Positions 1 through 10,256 of a stretch of DNA of 64,000 nt are shown here, piece after piece. Numbering within the stretch: position 1 is the first letter of the stretch; each line of letters opens with the position of its first letter. Position numbers and translations under genes: made by a program. Source of the DNA: Vannielia litorea (GTDB lineage: Bacteria; Pseudomonadota; Alphaproteobacteria; Rhodobacterales; Rhodobacteraceae); NCBI RefSeq assembly GCF_018424695.1, contig NZ_QTNQ01000007.1, positions 37,736-101,735 of the forward strand, given 5' to 3'. The notes below the pieces were generated by a model. The model searched no databases, was not told where the DNA came from, and worked only from the letters and a program-made list of their open reading frames with translations.

Positions 1-1311
1 GCCGTCACCGGCAAAGCCCAGCACGCAACGGCCCGGAAAGCGCAGCGAGGCGGCGACAGCACCGGGGATGCCGAGGCCCATCGCCCCGCCCACCGCGCCG
101 ATGGCGAGTTGGGAGCCATCCCATGGCCAGAACTGGTGGACCCAGCCCGAGAAGTTGCCCGAATCGGTGGTGACGATGGTATCGGGCGGGGCTTGGGCGG
201 CCAGCTCGGCGGCGACCACGCCAAAATCCAGCCCGTCCTCGCGGGGTTTCGCCTGCGGCTTGAAGGCCAGCGCGGCGGCGTTGCAGCGCGCGGCCCAGCC
301 GGCGCGGTCGGGGGCTTTGGGCGCGGCCTGCGCGAGGGCCTGCGCGAAGGCGGCGGGCTCGGAGGGCACGGCGAGGGTGGGCCGGTAGAGCCGCGTGAGC
401 ACGGCGGCATCGGGCCAGACGTGGATAAGCGGCTGGGTCGGCTCGGGGGCGGCGGGGATCTGGTAGCCCTGGGTGGGCACATCGCCAAGGCGGGTGCCCA
501 GCGCCAGGATCAGATCGGCCTCGGCCAGGGTCTTCCAGAGCGAGGGCGGCACCTTGAAGCCGAGGTTTCCGGCGTAGAGGGGAGAGAAATTATCAAACAC
601 TTCCTGATGCTTGAAGGTGGTGGCCACGGGAATCCCCTGCGCTTCTGCCAGAGCCTTGAGGGCGGCGCGGGTTTGGGGCGCGGCGAAGCCTCCGCCGGCG
701 AGAATCAGCGGGCGCTCGGAAGCCGCCAGCAGCGAGGCGGCGCGGGCGATATGGTCTTCTGAGGGGCCGGGCGTGGGCACCGGGGTTGGCGCGATGACCG
801 CCGCCGTCACGTCATCGGTGAGCATGTCTTCGGGGAGGGCCAGAACTGCCGGGCCCGGTGTGCCGGAGCAGGCGGCGGCCCAGGCGCGGGCAAGGGCCTC
901 GGGGAGGCGGAAGGCGTCTGTCACCTCCTCGACGTGCTTGGCGAAGGAGCCGAAGACGCGGGCGTAATCCATCTCCTGAAAGGCGCCGCGCCCGCGCTCG
1001 TGGCGGGCAACCTGCCCGACCAGAACCACAAGCGGCACGGCGTCTTGCTCGGCCAGATGCAAGGCGATGGCGGCGTTCATCGCGCCGGGGCCGCGGGAGC
1101 AGGCCAGAAGGCCGGGCTTGCCGGTGAGCTTGGCATCGGCGACGGCGGCCATGCCTGCCCCGCCCTCGTGCCGGCAGACCACCAGGTCGACCGCGTTCTG
1201 CCCGTGCAGCGCATCGAGCAACGCAAGATAGCTTTCGCCCGGAACACAGAACAGCCGGTCTGCCCCATGGGCCACCAGGCACTCCACCAAAAGATCGGCG
1301 GCTCGCACCAT
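1..1311 (-). CDS. ThDP-dependent acetolactate synthase-like enzyme (C-terminus cut by window start)
   Basis: The reading frame is open for 437 codons from an ATG at 1311 to the window edge, so the C-terminal part is missing. A strong ribosome site (GGGAGGAG) precedes the ATG. The N-terminus matches the pyrimidine-binding domain of the acetolactate synthase/benzoylformate decarboxylase superfamily, with the FCVPGES loop near residues 21-27 and the activating glutamate in CRHEGGAGM (Glu49). A central Rossmann-like domain follows (LILAGGGF), then the start of the pyrophosphate domain; the frame reaches the GDG metal-binding motif just as the window ends. The family does C-C bond formation or cleavage on 2-keto acids or 2-hydroxyacyl-CoA. 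The gene is divergent from the TAXI-TRAP transporter and shares its regulatory region, so it probably serves the same catabolic pathway. The substrate cannot be told; true acetolactate synthase is less likely because no small subunit is adjacent. Confidence 0.85.
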   Translation of the reverse strand, partial: MVRAADLLVECLVAHGADRLFCVPGESYLALLDALHGQNAVDLVVCRHEGGAGMAAVADAKLTGKPGLLACSRGPGAMNAAIALHLAEQDAVPLVVLVGQVARHERGRGAFQEMDYARVFGSFAKHVEEVTDAFRLPEALARAWAAACSGTPGPAVLALPEDMLTDDVTAAVIAPTPVPTPGPSEDHIARAASLLAASERPLILAGGGFAAPQTRAALKALAEAQGIPVATTFKHQEVFDNFSPLYAGNLGFKVPPSLWKTLAEADLILALGTRLGDVPTQGYQIPAAPEPTQPLIHVWPDAAVLTRLYRPTLAVPSEPAAFAQALAQAAPKAPDRAGWAARCNAAALAFKPQAKPREDGLDFGVVAAELAAQAPPDTIVTTDSGNFSGWVHQFWPWDGSQLAIGAVGGAMGLGIPGAVAASLRFPGRCVLGFAGDG

Positions 1312-1368
1312 CGTATATCTCCTCCCCTTGCGTCTTGACCGACGCCCCATGGTGATAGATGCTCCATT

Positions 1369-1387
1369 TGCGAAACGCAATTCCGCA
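1369..1387. promoter_or_regulatory. 19-bp imperfect palindrome, candidate IclR operator (copy 1)
   Basis: The sequence TGCGAAACGCAATTCCGCA has 7-bp arms (TGCGAAA / TTCCGCA) with one mismatch. It lies between the divergent ThDP-enzyme and TAXI-TRAP genes. It matches 15 of 19 bases of a second palindrome at 17329-17347, including an identical 10-bp half (CAATTCCGCA). The only DNA-binding regulator in this catabolic cluster is the IclR-family gene at 9443-10246. Assignment to that protein is inference. Confidence 0.55.
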
Positions 1388-1475
1388 GAGCGCGCCAGCG
1401 ACCTGCGGAGGCGCGGAAGGCGGGAGGAGGAGACCCGGGCCAACCGGGGCTGCCCGCACCATTTGGGAGGAATGA

Positions 1476-2612
1476 ATGAAACAGACGATTGCAATGCTCG
1501 CCGGGGTGCTGCTGATGGCGGCCCCCGTGGCGGCGCAGGAGACGGCGCTGCCCAAGCAGATGAGCTGGACGGCCTATGACACCGGCTCTGCGGGCTACAA
1601 CCAGGCCGTGGCCATTGGTGCCGCGCTTCAGGACACCTACGGGATCAACCTGCGGGTGCTGCCCGGCAAGAATGACGTGAGCCGCACCGAACCTTTGCGG
1701 CAGGGCCGGGTGGAATTTTCCGCGACCGGCGTGGGCGGCAGCTTCATGTCGCAGGAAGGCGCGTTTGACTTTGGCGCCGAGAACTGGGGGCCGCAGCCCA
1801 TTCGGGTGATTGCGGCCAACAACGGCGGGGCGATCAACCTTGCGGTGGGCGTCGCGGCCGACCTCGGGATCGAGGAGTTCAGCGACCTCAAGGGCAAGCG
1901 TGTAGCCTATATCGTCGGCGCACCGGCGCTGAACGTGAACACCGAGGCCTACCTCGCCTATGGCGGTCTTACCTGGGACGACGTGGAGGTGGTGGAGTTC
2001 GGCGGCTTCGGCGCCTCGTGGAAAGGCCTGATCGAAGGGCAGGTGGATGCCGCCTTTGCCTCGACCAACTCGGGCCTGGCCTATGAGGCAGCTTCCAGCC
2101 CGCGCGGGCTGTTCTGGCCGCCGATCGACCCCGAGAACACCGAGGGGCTGGCCCGGATGCAGGCGATTGCACCCTTCTTCGTGCCCAACGTGGCTGTTGT
2201 CGGCGCAACCATCGACGACACCGATGGCTACGCGGGCGCGGGCTATGCCTACCCGGTGCTGGTGGGCACCGCCTCGACCGATGAAAAGATGGCCTATGCG
2301 ATGACCAAGGCGATGGTGGACCTCTACCCGCAGTTCGAAGGCAAGGCCCCGGGCATCAACGGCTGGGCGCTGGACAAGCAGGATATGCAGTGGGTTGCCC
2401 CCTACCACGACGGCGCGATCCGCTATTACACCGAGGCCGGGCTGTGGAATGACGAGGCGCAGGCCCATAACGACAGGCTGCTTGCCCGGCAGGCGGCGCT
2501 CTCTGCCGCCTGGGAAGCGCTGAAGGCCGAGGGTCCGGACAACTGGGAAGAAGCCTGGCCGGAGGCCCGCCGCAAGGCGCTGGCCGATGGCGGCTTCGAG
2601 GTGGTCTTTTGA
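1476..2612 (+). CDS. TAXI-family TRAP transporter solute-binding protein
   Basis: This is a periplasmic substrate-binding protein of 378 residues, normal for the family. It starts with a Sec signal peptide (hydrophobic core about residues 5-19, likely cut after VAA near residue 20). The mature part begins with the typical TAXI segment (YDTGSAGYNQAVAIGAAL) and continues through the conserved GVGGSFMSQEG and LKGKRVAYIVGAPA segments. A GGGAGGAATGA ribosome site overlaps the ATG region. It is followed by a strong stem-loop and then the fused TRAP membrane subunit at 2699, so the pair forms one uptake system. Because beta-oxidation genes follow directly, the ligand is probably an organic or hydroxy/acyl acid feeding this pathway, but it cannot be read from the sequence. 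Confidence 0.92.
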   Translation: MKQTIAMLAGVLLMAAPVAAQETALPKQMSWTAYDTGSAGYNQAVAIGAALQDTYGINLRVLPGKNDVSRTEPLRQGRVEFSATGVGGSFMSQEGAFDFGAENWGPQPIRVIAANNGGAINLAVGVAADLGIEEFSDLKGKRVAYIVGAPALNVNTEAYLAYGGLTWDDVEVVEFGGFGASWKGLIEGQVDAAFASTNSGLAYEAASSPRGLFWPPIDPENTEGLARMQAIAPFFVPNVAVVGATIDDTDGYAGAGYAYPVLVGTASTDEKMAYAMTKAMVDLYPQFEGKAPGINGWALDKQDMQWVAPYHDGAIRYYTEAGLWNDEAQAHNDRLLARQAALSAAWEALKAEGPDNWEEAWPEARRKALADGGFEVVF

Positions 2613-2639
2613 TCCGCTGAGACGGAACGAACCACATTG

Positions 2640-2671
2640 GCCGGGGCGCGGGTTTCATGTCGCGCCCCGGC
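2640..2671 (+). terminator. Strong intercistronic stem-loop between TRAP binding protein and permease
   Basis: An 11-bp perfect GC stem (GCCGGGGCGCG / CGCGCCCCGGC) encloses a 10-base loop. Only a weak T-run follows, so it probably works as an mRNA-stabilising or partial-termination element that keeps binding-protein transcript above permease transcript. Confidence 0.6.
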
Positions 2672-2698
2672 TGAGTTTCCGAGCAGGATGAGGCCGCG

Positions 2699-4726
2699 AT
2701 GACCGCCGAAGAGACCCGCCCAAAGGGGGCCGAGATCGCCGACCCGGACGCCGCCCCCGCTGCTGGCAAGGGGCGGGCCGATGCGGCCGCCCGCTGGGCG
2801 ATTGGGGGGGCGACCGGACTGGGCCTGCTGATGGTGATCCACCAGCTCTTCAACCTTCAGATCGGCGGGTTGGTGCTGATCGAGGGGCGTTATCTTTATC
2901 TATTGGGCGGACTGTTTCTGGCTGTTGCCTTCCTCGTCTTTCCGATGCGCGGGCTGAGGGGTGACACGCCCGGCCTGATCGACTGGCTGCTGGCCGCCGG
3001 CACGCTGGGCTGCACCGCCTACCTGACCGCAACGGCGCAACGAAACCTGTCTGAGGGCTGGGAATATGCCGCGCCGGAGGTGGCGATCTGGGTGAGCTAT
3101 GCCTTCATCGCGCTGGTGCTGGAGGGCACGCGGCGGGCCGGGGGCACGGTGCTGTTTGCCATCGTGCTGGTCTTTGCGCTCTATCCCACCTTTGCCAGCC
3201 ATGTGCCTGACCCCTTCTCGGGGTTTCAGAGCAGCTTTGGCGAGGCGATGAGCTACCATGTCTATTCATCGGAAAGTTCCTTTGGCATTCCGATGAAGGC
3301 CTTTGGCGGCGTGGTCATTGGCTTCATCCTGTTTGGCGCCGTGCTGCAACGCACGGGCGGGGGGCAGTTTTTCAACGATCTGGCACTTGGGCTCGTGGGC
3401 GGGTTTCGCGGCGGAGCCGCCAAGGTTTCGATCTTCGCGAGCGGCTTCATGGGGAGCATGTCGGGCTCGGTGATCTCGAACGTGCTGACCACGGGGGCGG
3501 TGAGTATTCCGGCGATGCGGCGCACGGGCTTTTCGAAAGAGACGGCGGCGGCGACCGAGGCCTGCGCCTCGACGGGGGGCGTGCTGATGCCGCCGATCAT
3601 GGGGGCGACGGCCTTCGTGATGGCCTCGTTTCTGAGCCGTCCCTACGTGGAAATCGCGATTGCGGCGGCGATCCCCTCGCTGCTCTTTTACTTCGGCCTT
3701 TTCGCCCAGATCGACGCATATTCGGCCCGGCGGGGCCTCAAGGGCATTCCGCGGGCTGAACTGCCGCGCTTGCGGACGGTGCTGAAGGACGGCTGGCTTT
3801 ATGTCAGCGTCTTTGCGCTACTGATCTTCATGCTGATCGTGCTGCGGCGCGAAACATCAGCCCCCTTCTATGCTACCGCCTTGCTCTTGGCCGTGAACCA
3901 GCTGCTGCCAGGCAACCGCCTGTCACTGCGCGGGCTTGGCCAGATGTTCGTGGGCGTGGGCGCGGGGCTGGCGGAGCTGACCGCGATCCTGCTCGGTGTG
4001 GGCCTCATCGTCGGGGCCTTCTCGGCCACGGGCCTCGCGGGCACGCTGGTGAATGAGCTGGTGTTCATTGCCGGAGACAACACGCTGGTGCTGCTGCTCA
4101 TGGGCGCGTTGACCTCCTTCATCTTCGGGATGGGTATGACGGTGACGGCCTGTTACATCTTCCTCGCCGTGGTTTTGGCCCCTGCCCTTGAACAGGGCGG
4201 GCTGAACCAGCTCGCGGTGCATCTGTTCATCCTCTACTGGGGCATGGTGAGCTACATCACTCCGCCGGTGGCGCTCGGGGCCTTTGCGGCTGCCACCATG
4301 TCGGGCGCCTCGGCCATGAAGACGGGGCTGGAGGCGATGCGGCTGGGCGGGGTGATTTACGTGGCGCCCTTCTTCTTCGTGCTGAACCCCGCACTGATCG
4401 GTGAGGCCCCGGCGCCGGAGGTGGCGGTGGCGCTGGTTTCGGCGCTGACCGGGGTGGCGCTGCTGAGCTTTGGCTTGCAGGGCTACGTGAGCTTTCTGGG
4501 GCCGATCCGAGGGGCCTTCGCCCTCCCCCTCAGGGTGGCGCTTTGCGCAGGCGGCGTGGCCTTTGCCATCCCCCATACCGAGGAAACCGGGCTGGGCTAC
4601 GGGGCCACCGCGCTGATCGGGCTGGCACTGGCCGCCCTGCCCCTTGCTGCCGCCGCGCTGGCGGGGCAGCGTGCGGCGCAACTGCAAGAGACAGGACAGA
4701 CAGGGACGAGCAATGCAGGTGAATGA
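2699..4726 (+). CDS. TRAP transporter fused small/large membrane subunit (DctQM-type)
   Basis: This 675-residue polytopic membrane protein has a cytoplasmic N-terminus of about 30 residues. It is followed by a roughly four-helix DctQ-like part and a long DctM-like part with many hydrophobic segments. The loop motifs of the large subunit are visible (GFMGSMSGSVISNVLTTGAV, EACASTGGVLMPPIMGA, FGMGMTVTACYI). TAXI-type TRAP systems normally use such a fused permease, driven by an ion gradient rather than ATP. It lies 86 bases after the TAXI binding protein and overlaps the next coding start by 14 bases, so it is translationally coupled to the beta-oxidation gene downstream. Confidence 0.93.
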   Translation: MTAEETRPKGAEIADPDAAPAAGKGRADAAARWAIGGATGLGLLMVIHQLFNLQIGGLVLIEGRYLYLLGGLFLAVAFLVFPMRGLRGDTPGLIDWLLAAGTLGCTAYLTATAQRNLSEGWEYAAPEVAIWVSYAFIALVLEGTRRAGGTVLFAIVLVFALYPTFASHVPDPFSGFQSSFGEAMSYHVYSSESSFGIPMKAFGGVVIGFILFGAVLQRTGGGQFFNDLALGLVGGFRGGAAKVSIFASGFMGSMSGSVISNVLTTGAVSIPAMRRTGFSKETAAATEACASTGGVLMPPIMGATAFVMASFLSRPYVEIAIAAAIPSLLFYFGLFAQIDAYSARRGLKGIPRAELPRLRTVLKDGWLYVSVFALLIFMLIVLRRETSAPFYATALLLAVNQLLPGNRLSLRGLGQMFVGVGAGLAELTAILLGVGLIVGAFSATGLAGTLVNELVFIAGDNTLVLLLMGALTSFIFGMGMTVTACYIFLAVVLAPALEQGGLNQLAVHLFILYWGMVSYITPPVALGAFAAATMSGASAMKTGLEAMRLGGVIYVAPFFFVLNPALIGEAPAPEVAVALVSALTGVALLSFGLQGYVSFLGPIRGAFALPLRVALCAGGVAFAIPHTEETGLGYGATALIGLALAALPLAAAALAGQRAAQLQETGQTGTSNAGE

Positions 4727-6788
4727 CGTCATTTCCATCGAGCGCGAGGGGCCGCTGGCGCTGATCGTGATCGACAACCCGCCGGTGAATGCCGCGGGCC
4801 ACGCGGTGCGCGAGGGGCTGTGGAAGGCCGTGGAGGCCGTTGAAGCGGACGATGGCGTGGAAGCGGTGGCGATCTACGGCAAGGGCCGGGCCTTCATTGC
4901 CGGGGCGGATATCAAGGAGTTCGGGGGGCCACGGCTGGAGCCGATCCTGACGGATGTGTGCAACCGGATTGAGGCCTGCCCCAAGCCGGTGGTTGCGGTG
5001 CTGCATGGCTCCTGCTTTGGCGGCGGGCTGGAGGTGGCGATTGGCTGCCATGCCCGGGTGGCGGTTCCGGGCGTGAAGGTGGGCTTTCCGGAGGTGACGC
5101 TGGGGGTGATCCCCGGCGCGGGCGGCACACAGCGCGGGCCGCGGCTGATGGGGATCGGCGCGGCGCTTTCAATCATCACCACCGGGCAGCGGCTGGCGCA
5201 TGGCGACGCGCTGAGCTGCGGGCTGGTGGACCGGATCGAAGAGGGCGAGCCGCGCGAGGTGGCGCTGCGGATGGCCGAAGAGGCCCGCACCGGCGCCCTG
5301 CCCTGTCGCAAGACCGGCGAGATCGAGGTGACGCCTGACCCCGAGGCGATTGAGGCCACCAAGGCGCAGCTTGCCGCAAAGCAGGCGCATCTGTTTGCTC
5401 CCCATCGCGCGGCGGAGGCGGTGGCGGCCTGCACCGGCCCGCTTGAGGCGGGGCTGGCACTGGAGCGAGAGAAGTTTCAGGCCTGTATCGAAAGCCCGCA
5501 GCGAGCCGGGTTGATCCATGCCTTCTTTGCCGAACGCGCAGTGGAGAAGATCCCCGAAGCGGGGGCGAAGCCACGCGAGGTGGCCACTGTGGGCGTGATC
5601 GGCGGCGGCACGATGGGATCGGGCATTGCCACGGCCTGCCTCAACGCCGGGCTGACCGTGCGGATGAATGAGCGCGACGAGGAAGCGCTCGGGCGCGGGC
5701 GCGAGACGGTGGCGGCCAACCTCGACGGCGCGGTGAAGCGCGGCAAGATGAGCGAGGCCAAGAGGGATGCGGCGCTGGAGCGGTTCAAGCCCTCCACCGC
5801 GCTGGAGGATTTTGCCGATTGCGACCTCGTGATTGAGGCGGTCTTTGAAGACATGGGCGTGAAGCGCGATGTCTTCGGGCGGCTCGACGGCATCTGCAAG
5901 CCGGGCGCGGTGCTGGCCTCGAACACTTCTTATCTGGATGTGAACGAGATTGCGGCCTGCACTTCGCGGCCCGAGGATGTGATCGGGCTGCACTTCTTTT
6001 CACCGGCGCACATCATGCGGCTGCTGGAGGTCGTGGTGGCTGAGAAGACCGCGCCCGAGGTGGTGGCGACGGGGTTTGCGCTGGCCAAGAAACTGCGCAA
6101 GGTGGCGGTGCGCGCAGGCGTCTGCGACGGGTTTATAGGCAATAGAATCCTCAGCCATTACAAGAAGGTGGCCGACTACCTGATGCTCGACGGCGCGGCG
6201 CCCGAGGAGGTGGACGCGGCGATGGAGGCCTTCGGCTTTGCCATGGGCCCCTTCGCGGTGAGTGACCTTGCCGGGCTGGACATTGGCTGGGCGCAGCGCA
6301 AGCGGCTGGCGCCTTCGCGCCCCTCCGAGGAGCGCTACGTGGCGGTGGCCGACCGGATCTGCGAGGCGGGCCATTACGGACGCAAAACGGGCCGTGGCTT
6401 TTACATCTACGAAGGGCGCGACAAGCGGCCCGACCCTGAGGTGGCGGCGATCATCGCCGAGGAACGCGAGAAGGCGGGGGTGACACCGCGCAGCTTCAGC
6501 ACCGAGGCAATTCAGGCGCGGTTCATGACCGCGATGATCTCGGAGGCGACGCGGGTGCTGGAAGACGGCATCGCGCTGCGGCCCATCGACATAGATGCGG
6601 TGTTTCTCTTTGGCTACGGCTTTCCGCGCCACCGGGGCGGGCCGATGCACACGGCCGACGTGATCGGCGCCAAAGAGCTCGTGGCGCGGATTGAGCGCTA
6701 TTCCGAGGAAGACCCCTATTACTGGCAAGTGCCTGATCTGCTGCGGAAAATGGCGGCGGACGGCAAGACATTCGCCGAGATGAACTGA
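4713..6788 (+). CDS. Bifunctional enoyl-CoA hydratase / 3-hydroxyacyl-CoA dehydrogenase (FadB/FadJ-like)
   Basis: This 691-residue two-domain protein has a crotonase domain at the N-terminus and an NAD-dependent 3-hydroxyacyl-CoA dehydrogenase from about residue 290. Visible hydratase motifs are GRAFIAGADIKEF and GSCFGGGLEVAIG. Visible dehydrogenase motifs are the Rossmann loop GVIGGGTMGSG and the catalytic-histidine segment IGLHFFSPAHIM. The length fits the peroxisomal-type multifunctional enzyme better than the longer alpha subunit of the E. coli FadBA complex. The start at 4713 was chosen because it begins just before the canonical N-terminus and has a GGGACGAG site upstream; it overlaps the TRAP permease stop. 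It would do two successive beta-oxidation steps for the imported substrate. Confidence 0.93.
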   Translation: MQVNDVISIEREGPLALIVIDNPPVNAAGHAVREGLWKAVEAVEADDGVEAVAIYGKGRAFIAGADIKEFGGPRLEPILTDVCNRIEACPKPVVAVLHGSCFGGGLEVAIGCHARVAVPGVKVGFPEVTLGVIPGAGGTQRGPRLMGIGAALSIITTGQRLAHGDALSCGLVDRIEEGEPREVALRMAEEARTGALPCRKTGEIEVTPDPEAIEATKAQLAAKQAHLFAPHRAAEAVAACTGPLEAGLALEREKFQACIESPQRAGLIHAFFAERAVEKIPEAGAKPREVATVGVIGGGTMGSGIATACLNAGLTVRMNERDEEALGRGRETVAANLDGAVKRGKMSEAKRDAALERFKPSTALEDFADCDLVIEAVFEDMGVKRDVFGRLDGICKPGAVLASNTSYLDVNEIAACTSRPEDVIGLHFFSPAHIMRLLEVVVAEKTAPEVVATGFALAKKLRKVAVRAGVCDGFIGNRILSHYKKVADYLMLDGAAPEEVDAAMEAFGFAMGPFAVSDLAGLDIGWAQRKRLAPSRPSEERYVAVADRICEAGHYGRKTGRGFYIYEGRDKRPDPEVAAIIAEEREKAGVTPRSFSTEAIQARFMTAMISEATRVLEDGIALRPIDIDAVFLFGYGFPRHRGGPMHTADVIGAKELVARIERYSEEDPYYWQVPDLLRKMAADGKTFAEMN

Positions 6789-6797
6789 GGTAACCCG

Positions 6798-7985
<1,188 letters not shown>

Positions 7986-7986
7986 C

Positions 7987-9027
7987 ATGAACTTCGAAAT
8001 GACAGATGACCGCCGGATGCTGGCTGACAGCCTGGGCAAGCTGCTCGGGAGCCATTTCGGAATCGAACATCGCAACTCTGTGGCCTATGAGGCGCCGTTC
8101 CATGACAAAGCGGGCTGGAAAGCCCTGGCAGAGATTGGAATTCTCTATGCCTTCATCTCCGAGGATGCGGGCGGCATGGGAGGCTCTGGCTTTGATCTGC
8201 TTGCAGTATTCGAACAAATGGGCGCAGCGCTTTGCCCCGAGCCTCTGCTGGGCGCGGCCATGGCGGCCCCGCTCTTGGCCGAGGCGGGGGAAGACCTTGA
8301 GCCGCTGCTTTCGGGCGAGGCGATCTATGCGCTGGCCGTCGATGAGCCGGATGCACCGTGGGACGCGGATGCCGGAACGACGGAGGGCGGAGACACGCTC
8401 ACCGGGCGCAAGACCGCCGTTTACGGAGCCAATGCAGCCACCCATTTTCTGGTGAGCGCCCGGCAGGCGGGCAAGCTGTCGCTGTTTGAAGTGAAGGCCG
8501 AGCAGGCTGCCGTTTCGCCATGGGGGATGATCGACGGCGGCGGCGCGGGCGAGCTGATGCTTGACGCAACGCCTGCCCGCTGCCTGCTCCCCGATGCCGG
8601 GGAGGCCATTGCCGCCGCGCTCGACTGGGGGCGTCTGGCGCTTTGTGCCGAGGCGGTCGGCGCCATGGATTGGTGCTATGCGACCACGCTCGACTACCTC
8701 AAGAGCCGCAAGCAATTCGGCCGCGAGATTGGCAGCTTCCAGGCGCTTCAGCACCGGATGGTGGAGATGAAGACCGCGATCGAGCAGGCCCGCTCGATCA
8801 CGATTCTGGCCGCCGACCGGATGGACAGCCGCTCCGTGGCGATGGCCAAGAGCCTTGTCGGGCGCACGGCGCGGAAAGTGAGCGAGGAGGCCATTCAGCT
8901 GCATGGCGGGATCGGGATGACCTGGGAGTATCCGCTGAGCCACTATGCCAAGCGGCTGGTGATGCTCGATGCGCAGCTGGGCGATGCCGATTTTCACACC
9001 GCGCGGGTGGCGGCGCGCTACGCCTGA
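7987..9027 (+). CDS. Acyl-CoA dehydrogenase, small-subunit type (PimD/FadE-like)
   Basis: This 346-residue acyl-CoA dehydrogenase paralogue is shorter than a standalone enzyme (usually about 380-400). The N-terminal and C-terminal helical domains are clear: RKQFGREIGSFQALQHR and QLHGGIGMTWEYPLSHYAKR are the FAD/dimer-interface motifs. The middle beta domain is abbreviated and lacks a clear SEP-G-SD motif. It is placed one base after the preceding dehydrogenase, which suggests co-translation into an alpha2beta2 complex like pimeloyl-CoA dehydrogenase. Its last 10 bases overlap the end of the convergent thioesterase gene. Confidence 0.9.
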   Translation: MNFEMTDDRRMLADSLGKLLGSHFGIEHRNSVAYEAPFHDKAGWKALAEIGILYAFISEDAGGMGGSGFDLLAVFEQMGAALCPEPLLGAAMAAPLLAEAGEDLEPLLSGEAIYALAVDEPDAPWDADAGTTEGGDTLTGRKTAVYGANAATHFLVSARQAGKLSLFEVKAEQAAVSPWGMIDGGGAGELMLDATPARCLLPDAGEAIAAALDWGRLALCAEAVGAMDWCYATTLDYLKSRKQFGREIGSFQALQHRMVEMKTAIEQARSITILAADRMDSRSVAMAKSLVGRTARKVSEEAIQLHGGIGMTWEYPLSHYAKRLVMLDAQLGDADFHTARVAARYA

Positions 9028-9446
9028 GGCGTGCGATAGCGGAAGACGCCGGTGGCACTGGCAACCAGATTGCCGTGCTCGTCGCTGAGGCGGGCCTCGG
9101 CGAAGAAGGTCTTGCGCCCGCCGCCGGTCTTTCGACCTTCGGCAATTAGCCGCGCGCCCTGCGCCTGCCCCTGAAAGTTGACCGTCATCGAGAGGGTCAT
9201 CGCCATTCGCTTCTCGCCCGCGTCACCAGTGTAGCTGCCCGCGTAGCCCATGGCGGTGTCGAGCAGCACCGAGAGCGCCCCACCGTGGGGGATGCCGTGG
9301 CGGTTTTCCACCGCATCGAGCGGCGCAAGCTCAACCCGTGCGCAGCCCTCGCCCCAGCCAGTCACTTCGAAGCCGACGAGGGATTGGAAGGGATAGGGCG
9401 GCTCGATCAGCTCGGGCGCGATGGCAGGCGCAGCCTCCCAGCTCAT
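9018..9446 (-). CDS. PaaI-family (hotdog) thioesterase
   Basis: This 142-residue single hotdog-fold protein shows the characteristic segment NRHGIPHGGALSVLLDTAMG, in which the HGG and following acidic residue form the active site of PaaI/YdiI-like acyl-CoA thioesterases. It is the last gene of the leftward operon; its ATG overlaps the IclR stop (ATGA). In such operons these enzymes release CoA from dead-end acyl-CoA intermediates. The exact acyl group is unknown. Confidence 0.88.
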   Translation of the reverse strand: MSWEAAPAIAPELIEPPYPFQSLVGFEVTGWGEGCARVELAPLDAVENRHGIPHGGALSVLLDTAMGYAGSYTGDAGEKRMAMTLSMTVNFQGQAQGARLIAEGRKTGGGRKTFFAEARLSDEHGNLVASATGVFRYRTPQA

Positions 9447-10246
9447 GTGCCGGCCTTGCGGCTCAGCGCTTCGGCGGCGGCCAGCAGGCGCTCGGCGTAG
9501 GCATCACGAAGCTCCTCCGGGGACACGAGGAAAGAGGGGCCGCCGACGTTCATGGCAAAGATCCTGTCACCGTTGAGCGAGACGACGGGCACCGCGATGC
9601 CGTTGATCTCGGGGCGCCAGTCGCCGTAGCCGGTTGTGTAGCCGAGGGTGGCGTAATCCTCGACGGCCTTGGCGAGGCTCTCGCGGTAGCGGGGCACGTC
9701 ATCAGGCCGCTCACGCTTGGCGAGATCGAGGATGTGGGCGTGCTGCTCTTCTGTCATGGCGGCAAGGATCGCGCGACCGATGGCGGAGTGGAACAGCGGG
9801 AGGCGCGCCCCAACGCTCATGCTGAGCGAGACGGCCTGCTGCGAGCGCTGCACGCCGACATAGACCGCCTGAAGCCGGTGGTGCTCGGCGAAGGCGGCGG
9901 TGACATGAGGGTTTGGCCCCTCGCAGAGAGCACGCATCTCAGGGCGGGCGCGCTCGGAGGTTTCCATGCCTGCAAGCACGCCGTAGCCCAGCGCCAGAAC
10001 GCCGGGGCCGAGCCGGTAGGTGCCATTTCGCTCGGAGTGCACGAGATAGTCGAGCCGCCGCAGCGTGTAGGTCAGCCGCGAGATGGTGGCCTTGGGCAGG
10101 CCGGTGCGGGCGGCGATTTCCTGGTTGGTCAGTTCGGTTTCGGCGGGGCGGAAGCAGCGCAACACCTCCAGCCCGCGCGCCAGTGCGGTGATGAAGTTGC
10201 GGTCATCGCTCTCCAGCCCGGCTTCGATTTCGTCGCTTGCGTCCAC
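9443..10246 (-). CDS. IclR-family transcriptional regulator
   Basis: This 267-residue regulator has an N-terminal winged helix-turn-helix at about residues 15-80 (NQEIAARTGLPKATISRLTY). The C-terminal IclR effector domain includes GRAILAAM and the terminal FAMNVGGPSF core. Its start is GTG with AGAGGAAG upstream. IclR proteins of the PcaR/PcaU type control aromatic and acid catabolism and usually bind short palindromes near the promoters they control. It is the only regulator in the acyl-CoA locus and is embedded in the operon, so autoregulation and control of the divergent promoters at 1312-1475 and 17286-17400 are expected. The effector is probably a pathway intermediate. Confidence 0.92.
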   Translation of the reverse strand: MDASDEIEAGLESDDRNFITALARGLEVLRCFRPAETELTNQEIAARTGLPKATISRLTYTLRRLDYLVHSERNGTYRLGPGVLALGYGVLAGMETSERARPEMRALCEGPNPHVTAAFAEHHRLQAVYVGVQRSQQAVSLSMSVGARLPLFHSAIGRAILAAMTEEQHAHILDLAKRERPDDVPRYRESLAKAVEDYATLGYTTGYGDWRPEINGIAVPVVSLNGDRIFAMNVGGPSFLVSPEELRDAYAERLLAAAEALSRKAGT

Positions 10247-10256
10247 GATGCTTCCT

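Noticed and set aside
812..2468. Minus-strand open frames across the ThDP-enzyme/TAXI junction
   Set aside because: They run antisense through the TAXI gene in a frame different from the real ThDP gene and have no domain.
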